Notes under the pieces: generated by a model
Told to the model about the DNA's origin: nothing
Seen by the model: only the letters and a program-made list of their open reading frames with translations
The model's database searches: none
Assembly (NCBI GenBank): GCA_017542345.1
Contig: JAFXXI010000017.1
Coordinates: 1 to 64,000, forward strand
Length of the DNA: 64,000 nucleotides
Direction: 5' to 3'
Source of the DNA: Bacteroidales bacterium
GTDB taxonomy: Bacteria > Bacteroidota > Bacteroidia > Bacteroidales > P3
In this document: in pieces, positions 31,423 through 39,966 of the stretch
How the letters are laid out: the number at the start of each line of letters is the position of its first letter
How positions within the stretch are numbered: position 1 is the first letter of the stretch
Made by a program: the position numbers and the translations under genes

Positions 31423-32638
31423 CCTGCTGAAACTTGGCCTTCTTCGAGCCGTCGTAGAGCTCGAAGTGCAGGAAGCGGCAGTCGAGCGATCCGTTCTGCA
31501 CAGGTATCTTGCGCGACGGGTGCAGCCCGATGTGCTTCATAGCCTCGAAGTCGCTGGTAATGAGCCACACGTCGCAGTCTTTTCCGTACTTCTGCTTGAA
31601 GGTGTCGCCCAACTTCTCGTACATGGCGTTGAGGTCCTCCACCTTGATGCGCTCGCCGTAAGGCGGGTTGGTGACTATCAGGGTCTTGCCCTCTGGCGGC
31701 TCCTGGTCGGCAAAGTCGCCTATGTGCAGCATCACGTCGTGGTGCAACTTGGTGTACTCGAGGTTCTTCTCGCACTGCTGTATCACCTGCTCGTCGATGT
31801 CGTTGCCCCAGATCTCTCCCTCGAAGTCGAGAGCGCCTATCTTGCGGTCTTCCTCGTTCTTAACGCTCTTCCACTCGCCCAGGTTGAACTCCTTCCAGCG
31901 CATGAATCCGAAGCGGTTGCCGCGGTAGTATTGCGCCGGTATGTTGTTGGCCATCATGGCGGCCTCGATGAGCATGGTGCCCGAGCCGCACATGGGGTCG
32001 TAGAAATTGCAGTCGCACTTCCAGCCGGCGAGTTTCAGCAGGCCGGCGGCAAGCACCTCGTTGATGGGGGCCACGCCCACGCCCTGGCGGTAGCCGCGCT
32101 TATGCAGCGAGTCGCCGCTGGCGTTCATCAGCAGCGTGACGTGGTTGTCGCGGATATGCAGATTGAACTTATAGTCAGGATTTTCCGTATCGATACTGGG
32201 ACGCTTGCCAAAGTTGCGGCGGAAGCGGTCGACGATAGCGTCCTTGGTCTTCAGGGCGGCATAGTAGCTGTGCGTGAACACCTCGCCACTGGTCGTGGAG
32301 TCGATCATGAAGGTGCAGTCCACATCCAAGATCTTCTCCCAGCGTATCTTGTAGACCTGGTCATAGAGTTCCTGGTCGTCCGCCGCGTCGAATTCGGCGA
32401 AGGGCTTCAATATGGCCAGAGCCGTGCGGCAGCTGTAGTTGACGCGGTAGAGGGTACGCATGTCGCCCTCGAACTCCACGGCGCGGTTGCCCACAACGAT
32501 ATTTTCAGCGCCCAGCTGACGCAGCTCCTCGGCCAGTACCTCCTCGAGGCTGACCATCGTCTTGGCTACCATCCTGAATGTCTCCCGCGGTGCACCGCTA
32601 TCGGCCACCACTTTCCCTTTGTTTTTCTGTATTATCAT
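31412..32638 (-). CDS. THUMP-domain class I SAM-dependent RNA methyltransferase (RlmL/YpsC type)
   Basis: A 408-residue enzyme expected to methylate guanine N2 in 23S rRNA or a related RNA. The N-terminal THUMP RNA-binding domain (about 15-165: SLEEVLAEELRQLGAENI) is followed by the conserved KRGYRQGVGVAPINEVLAAG, the SAM-binding FYDPMCGSGTMLIEAAM and the catalytic TNPPYGERI. The family also includes the RlmK-fused RlmL, but no second methyltransferase domain is present here. It overlaps queG and the BrkB gene (41 bp), indicating coupled translation. Confidence 0.9.
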   Translation of the reverse strand: MIIQKNKGKVVADSGAPRETFRMVAKTMVSLEEVLAEELRQLGAENIVVGNRAVEFEGDMRTLYRVNYSCRTALAILKPFAEFDAADDQELYDQVYKIRWEKILDVDCTFMIDSTTSGEVFTHSYYAALKTKDAIVDRFRRNFGKRPSIDTENPDYKFNLHIRDNHVTLLMNASGDSLHKRGYRQGVGVAPINEVLAAGLLKLAGWKCDCNFYDPMCGSGTMLIEAAMMANNIPAQYYRGNRFGFMRWKEFNLGEWKSVKNEEDRKIGALDFEGEIWGNDIDEQVIQQCEKNLEYTKLHHDVMLHIGDFADQEPPEGKTLIVTNPPYGERIKVEDLNAMYEKLGDTFKQKYGKDCDVWLITSDFEAMKHIGLHPSRKIPVQNGSLDCRFLHFELYDGSKKAKFQQDAE

Positions 32639-33653
32639 TGTATAGATGTTGTATTCTCTGTCTGATTTCGCGACGGCTGTCGCGGTTTTTCTTGATGATG
32701 CTGCCGTTGTAGATGCTGATATTCAGCTCGTAGCCCACCAACAGCACGATGCAGTTGAAGTATATCCAGAACATCAGCATCAGCAACGTGCCTATCGACC
32801 CGTAGACCAGGTTGTAGTTGCTGAAGTTGTTGAGGTAGATGCCCAGGCCCCAACTAAGCACGAAGAACATGCCCGTGGCCAGCACCGACCCCGCGGAGAA
32901 AAAGCCCACCCTCTGCCGTTTGACGGGGGCCCAATAATAAAGGAACGACACGGCAAAGAGGGTGGCGAAGGTCAGCAACAGCCAGCGTCCGACGTTGAAC
33001 AGCACCACGTTGGTCTGGCTGATGGTCATCCAGCCCTGTGCGAAGAGCAGCTGCAACAGCAGCTTATGTCCTATCAACAGACTGAGCACCAGCACAATGA
33101 TGATGTAAAGCACAAACACCATGGCGATGCACAGCAGGTAGCGCTGCACGAAGGGGCGCTTCTCGATACTCTTGTTGGCGAAGTTGAGCGAGAGGACTAA
33201 TCCATTCATACCGTTGGCCGCCAGCAAGATGGAGCTGATGAAACCGATGGACAGCAGGGTGCCGTGACGGTGTCCCATGATGTCGTTGATGGTGTCGGCC
33301 AACGGTCCCATGATGCCGGCCGGCACAATGCCGCCGAGCTGCATAAGCAACTCGTCCTGAAGGCCGTCGACCGGGAAGTAGGCCACCAGCGTAAAGAAGA
33401 ATATCAGCAGCGGGGGCAGTGCCGACAGGAAGCTGTAGGCCAGTCCTTTGGCACGTTGGTTCAGGTCGCCGTTGAAGATGCCCACCAGGAAGTAGCGCAG
33501 CACGTCGTATACCGGCACCCCCTTGTTGCCCGGCAGGGCGAAATGCTGCAGGAAGTACAGCGTGCTGCGCACCTGCCGCTTGTAGAGCAGATGCCGCAGC
33601 AACTGACGCAGCTTGCTCGTCCCCAACCGTTTATATGCCTTTACCCGAACCAT
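32598..33653 (-). CDS. YihY/virulence factor BrkB family membrane protein
   Basis: A 351-residue inner-membrane protein with six membrane segments. LNQRAKGLAYSFLSALPPLL is the characteristic first block and YGSIGTLLMLMFWIYFNCIVLLVG the characteristic last one. The family was once annotated as RNase BN, which is not supported; its role is unsettled. The 3' end overlaps the methyltransferase start by 41 bp. Confidence 0.93.
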   Translation of the reverse strand: MVRVKAYKRLGTSKLRQLLRHLLYKRQVRSTLYFLQHFALPGNKGVPVYDVLRYFLVGIFNGDLNQRAKGLAYSFLSALPPLLIFFFTLVAYFPVDGLQDELLMQLGGIVPAGIMGPLADTINDIMGHRHGTLLSIGFISSILLAANGMNGLVLSLNFANKSIEKRPFVQRYLLCIAMVFVLYIIIVLVLSLLIGHKLLLQLLFAQGWMTISQTNVVLFNVGRWLLLTFATLFAVSFLYYWAPVKRQRVGFFSAGSVLATGMFFVLSWGLGIYLNNFSNYNLVYGSIGTLLMLMFWIYFNCIVLLVGYELNISIYNGSIIKKNRDSRREIRQRIQHLYNDNTEKQRESGGR

Positions 33654-33655
33654 CT

Positions 33656-33695
33656 AACTTACCACTTCTCCCTTCAACTTACCACTTCACACTTA
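33656..33695 (-). repeat. TAAGTG-type repeat starting at the nadC stop codon
   Basis: On the minus strand the nadC stop TAA begins TAAGTGTGAAGTGGTAAGTT, followed by a second GAAGTGGTAAGTT copy up to the BrkB start. It resembles the sequence at the kdsB stop and inside the AtoE-like gene. Confidence 0.7.
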
Positions 33696-34544
33696 CTTCT
33701 TTATCAACGAGATGTCCATGCTCTTGATATGGTGCGTCAAGGCACCCACGGAGATAAAGTCCACCCCCGTCTCGGCATAGGCGCGGAGGGTCGTCTCGGT
33801 GATGCCGCCGCTGGCCTCAGTCTCGTACCTGCCACCGATGCGCTTCACCGCCTCGGCCAGCAGCTCCGGCGTGAAATTGTCGAGCATGATGCGGTCTACA
33901 CCGCCATGGTCGAGCACCCGCTGCAGCTCATCGAGGTCGCGCACCTCAATCTCTATCCTCAAGTCTTTACCCTTTGCTTTCAGGTAGTTGTGCGTGCGGT
34001 CGATGGCCGCTTCGATGCCGCCCGCGAAGTCGATGTGGTTGTCCTTCAGCATCACCATGTCGTACAGGCCGATACGGTGGTTGGTACCGCCGCCGCACTT
34101 GACGGCGTACTTCTCCAGCAGGCGCATGTTAGGGGTCGTCTTGCGCGTGTCAAGCAACTTGGTATGAAGCCCTTGCAGCATCTCCACCATGCGGTGTGTC
34201 TCGGTGGCGATGCCCGAGAGGCGCTGCATGAAGTTCAGCGCCGTGCGCTCGGCCGTGAGGATGGATCCGCTATGGCCCTCCACGGTCATCAGCACATCAC
34301 CCTTCGCCACGCGCTCCCCGTCGTGCTTCAAGATATTTATCTTCAACGTGTTGTCAACCAACTCGAAGACTCGCTTGCCCACTTCGACGCCACACAGCAC
34401 GCCGTCGGCCTTGGCCACCATCTTGGCGGCGTCAGTCGCCTCAGGCGGTATGCAGGCCAGCGTCGAGTGGTCGCCGTCGCCGATATCCTCGCGCAGGGCA
34501 AGGCCGATAAGCTCGTCGAGATTTTCAACATTCTTCATAAGCAT
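33693..34544 (-). CDS. nadC: Nicotinate-nucleotide diphosphorylase (carboxylating)
   Basis: Converts quinolinate and PRPP to nicotinate mononucleotide in de novo NAD synthesis. The 283-residue protein is full length; LREDIGDGDHST, TALNFMQRLSGIATET, DTRKTTPNMRLLEKYAVKCG, DNHI and the C-terminal ASGGITETTLRAYAETGVDFISVGALTH are hallmarks. Two ATGs are possible, 34544 and 34538; the first is listed. A TATATTTG box on the minus strand (34592-34599) lies about 50 bp upstream. Confidence 0.96.
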   Translation of the reverse strand: MLMKNVENLDELIGLALREDIGDGDHSTLACIPPEATDAAKMVAKADGVLCGVEVGKRVFELVDNTLKINILKHDGERVAKGDVLMTVEGHSGSILTAERTALNFMQRLSGIATETHRMVEMLQGLHTKLLDTRKTTPNMRLLEKYAVKCGGGTNHRIGLYDMVMLKDNHIDFAGGIEAAIDRTHNYLKAKGKDLRIEIEVRDLDELQRVLDHGGVDRIMLDNFTPELLAEAVKRIGGRYETEASGGITETTLRAYAETGVDFISVGALTHHIKSMDISLIKK

Positions 34545-34710
34545 CTGATTCTATGGTTTTAAGTGACTATTCTACCGAAATGTTCAAACTGCAAATATAC
34601 AAAATAATCCTGAATTGGATGCAATTAGATGCAATTACGCGAAAAAAATGTTTGGGGGCGGGTGTGACGGGACACCTCTGCAACCACCACTCCCACAGCA
34701 TCCTAAAGGG

Positions 34711-34864
34711 TATTTCTACGGTTGTTCTACGCTCCTTCTACGCTCGTTTAACGGTAAAAAACCGTAGAAATACCGTAGAACGACCGTAGAACGACCGTAG
34801 AACGAGCGGAGGGGAACCGGAGGGGAAAGGGAGAAAAAAGGGAGAAAAAAGGGAGAAAAAAAAG
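34711..34864. repeat. 11-bp-period repeat array, copy 3 (inverted, 14 units)
   Basis: Fourteen consecutive 11-bp units keep exact phase. They start as TATTTCTACGG, TTGTTCTACGC, TCCTTCTACGC, switch orientation in the middle (TAAAAAACCGT), then run as AGAACGACCGT, AGAACGAGCGG, AGGGGAACCGG, AGGGGAAAGGG and AGAAAAAAGGG. The two halves are inverted repeats and could form a hairpin centred near 34760. The right part, read on the opposite strand, matches copies 1, 2 and 4. The plus strand carries evenly spaced G-tracts. Confidence 0.9.
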
Positions 34865-34883
34865 TGAGGCTAAAATGGAATTA

Positions 34884-34916
34884 TTTGTTTTATGTCAAAA
34901 AAAGATTGTATATTTG
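34884..34916 (+). promoter_or_regulatory. Bacteroidetes-type promoter for the deoxynucleoside kinase gene
   Basis: TTTG (34884-34887) and TATATTTG (34909-34916) are 21 bp apart, matching TTTG-N19-21-TAnnTTTG. It lies immediately downstream of the 11-bp array and about 80 bp before the ATG. Confidence 0.75.
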
Positions 34917-34997
34917 CAGAATAAAAACAACCCCAATAAACAGGCTATATTATTCTCGTTCAATAAGAAAGAGAGTAGTATGGCATATTGAAAGCAT

Positions 34998-35618
34998 ATG
35001 CAGATAGCAATCTCGGGAAATATCGGAGCAGGAAAGACGGAGTTGACGAAACTGCTGGCGAAGCACTACGGCTACCGTGCCGTCTACGGGCCTACGGAGG
35101 AGAACCCCTACCTCAGCAGCTTCTATGAGGACATGCGGCGGTGGTCGTTCAACATGATGGTGCATTCGCTCTACGCCAACATCAAGCAGCTGGCGGAGTT
35201 GCAGGAGCGGAAGGTGAGCTTCATCCGCGACCGTTCGCTGTATGACGACGTCTATATCTTCGCACCCAACCTGCAGAGCATGGGGCTGATGACAACGCGC
35301 GACCTGACGACCTACACCAACCTGTTCGAGATGACCTACTCGCTGCTTCCGCAGCCCGACCTGCTAATCTACCTGCGGGGCGACGTGCCGACCCTGATAC
35401 GACACATCCAGAAGCGCGGACGCGAGCTGGAGAGCAGCATCCGCCTGGACTATCTGACCAATCTGAACAACCGCTACGAGCACTGGGCGGAGAACTACGA
35501 GGGGAAGATGCTGGTGGTGGACATGGACGAGTGCGACTTCGTGGAGAGCCGCGAGGACCTGGGTCAGATCATCAACCGCATCGACGCCGAATTCAACAGT
35601 TTGTTTGCCAACAAATAG
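34998..35618 (+). CDS. Deoxynucleoside kinase (dAK/dCK/dGK family)
   Basis: Phosphorylates deoxynucleosides to monophosphates in the salvage pathway. The 206-residue protein has a Walker A loop GNIGAGKT (residues 7-14), the ERS-like motif RDRSLYDD, and the LID-type arginines in RHIQKRGRELE. Which deoxynucleoside is preferred cannot be told. It is followed in 8 bp by kdsB. Confidence 0.92.
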   Translation: MQIAISGNIGAGKTELTKLLAKHYGYRAVYGPTEENPYLSSFYEDMRRWSFNMMVHSLYANIKQLAELQERKVSFIRDRSLYDDVYIFAPNLQSMGLMTTRDLTTYTNLFEMTYSLLPQPDLLIYLRGDVPTLIRHIQKRGRELESSIRLDYLTNLNNRYEHWAENYEGKMLVVDMDECDFVESREDLGQIINRIDAEFNSLFANK

Positions 35619-35626
35619 GACCGACC

Positions 35627-36397
35627 ATGAGTGTACTGGCTGTAATACCCGCGCGATATGCGTCGACACGATTCCCCGGCAAGCCGCTGGCACTGCTGGG
35701 CGGACGGAGCATCATCAGCCGTGTGTGGGAGCAGGTGTCGGAGATGGCGTGCGTGGACGAGGCCATCGTAGCCACGGACGACGAGCGCATCTACAGCCAT
35801 ATCAACGAACTGGCGGGCCGCGAGGCAGCCATGATGACCTCGTCGGCACACCCCAGCGGGACGGACCGCTGCGGCGAAGTGCTGCGGCGCCTGGAAGGGC
35901 TGGGCGAGCACTACGACGTGGTGGTGAACATACAGGGCGACGAGCCCTTCGTGTCGAGACAACAGATCGAGCTGCTCGTGGAGAGTTTCCGCGACCGCTT
36001 CATCGAGATAGCCACCCTGCGCACCCCCATCCGCAGCCGCGAGGAGCTTTTCTCGCCCAACAACGTGAAGGTGGTGTGCAACAAGCTGGGCCGCGCGCTG
36101 TATTTCAGCCGCCAGCCCATCCCCTACCGCCGCGGCGTGGACGAGACGGCATGGCTTGACGGGGGCGAATACTACAAGCATGTGGGCGTCTACGCATTCC
36201 GCAGCGAGGCGCTGAAGGAGGTGTGCCGCCTGGAGCCGTCGATGCTGGAACAGTGTGAGAAGCTGGAGCAGTTGCGCTGGCTGGAGGCAGGCTTCCAGAT
36301 AGCGGTGAAGAGCACCGACCACGCCAACATAGGTATCGACACGCCGGAAGACTTGGCGGAAGCGGAGAAAGCGTTAAATGTGCAGTGGAAAGTGTGA
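35627..36397 (+). CDS. kdsB: 3-deoxy-manno-octulosonate cytidylyltransferase
   Basis: Activates KDO with CTP to CMP-KDO for lipopolysaccharide inner-core synthesis. The 256-residue protein has VIPARYASTRFPGKPL at the N-terminus, ATDDERI, SGTDRCGE and NIQGDEPFV, all typical. The ATG at 35627 fits exactly. The last codons and the stop lie in a GTGGAAAGTGTGAAGTG repeat similar to the one after nadC, so the last few residues (VQWKV) are encoded by repeat DNA. Confidence 0.95.
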   Translation: MSVLAVIPARYASTRFPGKPLALLGGRSIISRVWEQVSEMACVDEAIVATDDERIYSHINELAGREAAMMTSSAHPSGTDRCGEVLRRLEGLGEHYDVVVNIQGDEPFVSRQQIELLVESFRDRFIEIATLRTPIRSREELFSPNNVKVVCNKLGRALYFSRQPIPYRRGVDETAWLDGGEYYKHVGVYAFRSEALKEVCRLEPSMLEQCEKLEQLRWLEAGFQIAVKSTDHANIGIDTPEDLAEAEKALNVQWKV

Positions 36398-36430
36398 AGT
36401 GTTAAGCAAGAAAACAAAGAAAAACGAGAT

Positions 36431-38479
36431 ATGAACATTACTGACTTAATCGTCGAAATGCTGGAAAAAGGGCAGAAAGTGGATCTGCCCGGTATCGGAA
36501 CCCTTGACAGTGTGATGCAGAACGCACACCACGACCCGAAGAGCCAAACCTACTACCCGGCCAGTCGCGTGATTGCCTATAGCGAGAGCGCTGAGGGCGG
36601 GGACGATATCATTAAGGAGCTGGCCGCCCGCGAATGTATCGGGGAAGATGTGGCCAAGCAGATGTGGACGAACTATGTGGACGCGCTGACCGACAAGTTA
36701 AAACGCACGGGCAAGCACACTCTGGGCCGTCTGGGCACGCTGACCTGCGATGGTAAGAAGAGCTACGGCTTCACAATGACCGAAGGGCTGGTGCTCAGTG
36801 CCGACGAGAGCGGCGAGGTGCCCCTGACCGAGGTGAAGACCTACTCACACGACAACGAGGAAGACCCCTTCGCCCAGTTCGACGATGAACCCGAGGCACA
36901 GCTCGTACAGCCGAACGAAGAGCCAGAACCCGCACCTGCACCGGAGCCTGCGCCCGCACCCGTGGCTGAGCCCGAGCCCCAGGCCGAGCCGGTGAAGGGA
37001 AGCAGCATCCACGAAAGCTGGCACGAAGAGTTGAAGCAGCTCGACGAGATACCGCAGTCGGAAGCGCAGCGGCAGGAAGATGCCAAGGCCGCCGCCAAGG
37101 CGGAGAAAGAGCGCATCAAAGCCGAGAAGAAAGCCGAGGTGGAGCGCATCAAGCTGGAGAAAAAAGCCGAAGAGGAGCGCAAACGTGCCGAGGAGCTTCT
37201 GGCCAAGGAACGCGCCGCCGAGCAGAAACGCGAGGAGGAAGAGCGCCGCAAGGCCGAGGAAGCCCTGCGCAAGGCCGAGAAGGCTGCCGAGAAGGAACGC
37301 CGCAAAGCCGAGAAGACCGCCGAGGAGGCCCTACGTAAGGCCGAGAAGGAAGCCAACAAGGACCGTATCAAGGCCGAGAAGAAGGCCGCCGCACTGGCCG
37401 CCATAGCCGCACGTGAGAACGCTAAGCTCGAAGCCGCGGCCCGCGTCGAACAGGAGAAAGAGAACGCCCGCATAGAGAAAGAGAATGCCCGTTTAGAGAA
37501 GGAGCGCCGCAAAGAGGCCGAGCGGGCCGAGAAAGAACGCCGCAAAGCAGAGAAAATGGCGGCGAAGAATGCTGCGAAGAAGACCGATAACGAGGAGGGA
37601 GAAAAGAAAAAACGCCGCGTATGGCCCATCCTGCTGGTGCTGCTGGCATTGTTGCTGCTGGGCGCCGGAGCCTACCTGCTGCTCAACCGCGCAGGCGGCA
37701 ACGACAAGCCCGTGATGCAGGCCAAACACCTGACGGATGTCGGAGCCACCAACAGCCTGACCTACAACTGCGACATGATAGACTACTCGGACAACGAGAT
37801 ACTGCGTCAGCGCAACATGGTGTGTCTCTTCATGGACGAGTACCTCAACACCTATCTGTCGGACCGTCGCTACAGCAACGCGCGGGTGTCTATGAAGGAC
37901 CGGGTGCGCGCATACGCCGACCAGCGGCTGAGCGAGCTGTTGGGCCCGCGCTTTGCAGCCCAGCGCCTGCTGTCGTATGAAGACTACGTCTATGCCTACA
38001 ACGAGCCCTTCATGAAGGGTCGCTATGCCGACAGCGCCCGCTGTCTGGTGCAGGGCGAGCTGATGAACTACCGCTTCCTGGACGACATGCTCTACCGCAT
38101 GGTCGACGAGCTAGGCCTGCAAGCCGACGGACAAGGCACCGGAAAGAGCGCCGCCGAGGTGCAGCAGGTGAAGGAGGCCGAGCGGAAAGCCCTGGAGCGC
38201 CGCAAAGCGCAGCAGAACGGCGAGCTGCCGGTGTATGTGTATGTCCAGAAGGGCAGCAAACTGGGCTATGACCTGATTGCCGGCTTCTACCTGAACAAGA
38301 ACACCGCCGCCAAGCTGACGGCCCGCCTGCACGAGCAGGGATGCGACGCCTATATCATCGAGTTCAACGACATGTACTATGTGAGTATGGGCAGCACGAG
38401 CAGCCAGACGGCGGCCGAAGCATTGCTGAAGCATGTCAAGAGCTGGTATGACGGCGACGTGGTGATCAAGAAATGGTGA
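36431..38479 (+). CDS. HU-CCDC81 / coiled-coil / SPOR-domain membrane protein
   Basis: A 682-residue single-pass protein. Residues 1-130 form two HU-like (HU-CCDC81 type) domains (ITDLIVEMLEKGQKVDLPGIGTL; KHTLGRLGTL). An acidic Pro/Glu stretch and a long charged coiled coil (about 200-390, repeated KAEKE/RRKAE) follow, then one membrane helix (398-418, WPILLVLLALLLLGAGAYLLL region) and a C-terminal SPOR domain (about 600-682) expected to bind peptidoglycan in the periplasm. The layout suggests a tether from a cytoplasmic partner to the cell wall. The stop lies in a TGATTAGTGATTGG repeat before trmB. Confidence 0.85.
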   Translation: MNITDLIVEMLEKGQKVDLPGIGTLDSVMQNAHHDPKSQTYYPASRVIAYSESAEGGDDIIKELAARECIGEDVAKQMWTNYVDALTDKLKRTGKHTLGRLGTLTCDGKKSYGFTMTEGLVLSADESGEVPLTEVKTYSHDNEEDPFAQFDDEPEAQLVQPNEEPEPAPAPEPAPAPVAEPEPQAEPVKGSSIHESWHEELKQLDEIPQSEAQRQEDAKAAAKAEKERIKAEKKAEVERIKLEKKAEEERKRAEELLAKERAAEQKREEEERRKAEEALRKAEKAAEKERRKAEKTAEEALRKAEKEANKDRIKAEKKAAALAAIAARENAKLEAAARVEQEKENARIEKENARLEKERRKEAERAEKERRKAEKMAAKNAAKKTDNEEGEKKKRRVWPILLVLLALLLLGAGAYLLLNRAGGNDKPVMQAKHLTDVGATNSLTYNCDMIDYSDNEILRQRNMVCLFMDEYLNTYLSDRRYSNARVSMKDRVRAYADQRLSELLGPRFAAQRLLSYEDYVYAYNEPFMKGRYADSARCLVQGELMNYRFLDDMLYRMVDELGLQADGQGTGKSAAEVQQVKEAERKALERRKAQQNGELPVYVYVQKGSKLGYDLIAGFYLNKNTAAKLTARLHEQGCDAYIIEFNDMYYVSMGSTSSQTAAEALLKHVKSWYDGDVVIKKW

Positions 38480-38500
38480 TTAGTGATTGGTGATTAGAGT
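38477..38500 (+). repeat. TGATTAGTGATT repeat at the HU/SPOR gene stop
   Basis: The stop TGA starts three near-identical units, TGATTAG, TGATTGG, TGATTAG, ending just before the trmB ATG at 38501. It fills the whole gap. Confidence 0.65.
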
Positions 38501-39193
38501 ATGGGGCACCGGAAGCTGCAGCGGTTCGCAGAGAACTTGACATTCAACAACCTGTTCCAGGTGGGCTATGACCAGCTGGAGCAGGAGGGGTTCGCCCTGA
38601 AGGGGAAGTGGGCCGAGCACTTCGGCAACGGGAACCCCATCACGTTGGAGCTGGGCTGCGGCAAAGGCGACTACACCCTCGCATTGGCGCGCATACATCC
38701 CGAGCGCAACTACATCGGGGTGGACATCAAGGGCGCACGCCTGTGGCGTGGGGCCAAGACAGCGACAGAGGAGCCGCTGAAGAACGTGGCGTTCATCCGC
38801 ACGAGGATAGAGCTGATAGCCGGTTTCTTCGCCCCGGGAGAGGTCTCGGAAATCTGGATTACCTTCTGCGACCCGCAACTGAAGAAGCCCAATAAGCGGT
38901 TGACGAGCCCACGGTTTCTGGACACCTACGACAGCTTTGTGGCGGCGGGGAGCACGCTGCACCTGAAGACCGACAGCCAGGAGCTGTACGACTACACGCT
39001 GAACGAGGTGCTACCGACACGCCATGTGGAAGTAATCGTCCACACCGACGACCTGTACAGCGAGAAGGCCCCGTCCCAACCAGTCAACGCAGCAACCCTG
39101 GACGAAGCGAAGCTCACGCAGACCTTCTACGAGCGAATGTTCCTTGCGGAGGGAAAGCCCATCACCTACATACGATGGAGAAACATTCAATAA
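38501..39193 (+). CDS. trmB: tRNA (guanosine(46)-N7)-methyltransferase
   Basis: Methylates G46 in the variable loop of tRNA using SAM. The 230-residue protein has LELGCGKGDYTLALA (SAM loop, about residue 49), NYIGVDIKGARLWRG, and the family block WITFCDPQLKKPNKRLTSPRFL. It begins 21 bp after the HU/SPOR gene. Confidence 0.95.
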   Translation: MGHRKLQRFAENLTFNNLFQVGYDQLEQEGFALKGKWAEHFGNGNPITLELGCGKGDYTLALARIHPERNYIGVDIKGARLWRGAKTATEEPLKNVAFIRTRIELIAGFFAPGEVSEIWITFCDPQLKKPNKRLTSPRFLDTYDSFVAAGSTLHLKTDSQELYDYTLNEVLPTRHVEVIVHTDDLYSEKAPSQPVNAATLDEAKLTQTFYERMFLAEGKPITYIRWRNIQ

Positions 39194-39225
39194 AACAATA
39201 ACAAACAAATAAAACAAACATCATT

Positions 39226-39966
39226 ATGTCAGGACACAACAAATGGTCTAAGATTAAACGCGCCAAAGGGGCAGCCGATGCCAAGCGTTCGAAACAGTGG
39301 AGCAACATTCTGAAACAGGTCACCATCGCGGTGCGCGAAGGGGGCCCGGATCCCGACAGCAACCCGCGTCTGCGCCTGCTGGTGCAGAACGCCCGCGGCT
39401 GCAACATGCCCAAAGACACCCTGCAGCGTTCGATCAACAAGGCCAACGACAAAGACGCCGCCCAGATGATGGAGCTGACCTTCGAGTGCCATGTGAACCA
39501 CGGCATCGCCCTCTTCATCGAAGCCCTCTCGGACAACAACAACCGCACGGTGGCCAACGTGAAGAGCATCATGAACAAGAACGGCGGCACGCTGGAGACC
39601 AACGGCAGCCTGGCTTTCCTGTTCACCCGCAAGGGCGTCTTTGTGGTGCCCCGCAAGCCCGAGATGGACATCGAGGAACTGGAGATGGAGCTCATCGACG
39701 GCGGCCTGGAAGAGATGGAGGCCGACGACGAGTACCTGACCCTCTACACCGCCTATGAGGACTTCGGCAACATGGTGAAGATGCTGGAGCAAAAAGGCAT
39801 CGAGTGCGAGAGCGCCGAGTTGCAGCGCATCCCCAACACGCTGCGTCAGGTGGATACCGAGACCATCCGCAAAGTGATGAAGATCATCGGCATCCTCGAG
39901 GAAGACGACGACGTGACGAACGTCTACCACGACATGGAGATCCCCGACGACTTCGAGGAAGAGTAA
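39226..39966 (+). CDS. yebC: YebC/PmpR family protein
   Basis: A 246-residue cytoplasmic protein of the YebC/PmpR family. SGHNKWSKIKRAKGAADAKR at the start and the NARGCNMPKDTLQRSINKA block are diagnostic. Members are annotated as transcriptional regulators, and some act on ribosome stalling at prolines; which applies here is not known. Its stop shares one base with the rsmI start (TAATG). Confidence 0.95.
   Translation: MSGHNKWSKIKRAKGAADAKRSKQWSNILKQVTIAVREGGPDPDSNPRLRLLVQNARGCNMPKDTLQRSINKANDKDAAQMMELTFECHVNHGIALFIEALSDNNNRTVANVKSIMNKNGGTLETNGSLAFLFTRKGVFVVPRKPEMDIEELEMELIDGGLEEMEADDEYLTLYTAYEDFGNMVKMLEQKGIECESAELQRIPNTLRQVDTETIRKVMKIIGILEEDDDVTNVYHDMEIPDDFEEE

Larger units (their letters stand above)
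34545..34997. other. Divergent intergenic region with 11-bp repeat array and two promoters
   Basis: This 453-bp gap lies between nadC (minus) and the deoxynucleoside kinase gene (plus). It contains a minus-strand -7 box TATATTTG at 34592-34599 for nadC, the 154-bp repeat array at 34711-34864 and the kinase promoter at 34884-34916. The stretch 34620-34710 holds no gene that I can see. Confidence 0.7.

Noticed and set aside
34711..34864. 11-bp array considered as a CRISPR or replication-origin iteron cluster
   Set aside because: Units are too short for CRISPR and no spacers exist; no dnaA or rep gene lies near, so an origin is not supported.
36841..37629. Ser/Arg-rich minus-strand open frame
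   Set aside because: It is the reverse reading of the Lys/Glu coiled coil in the HU/SPOR protein gene.
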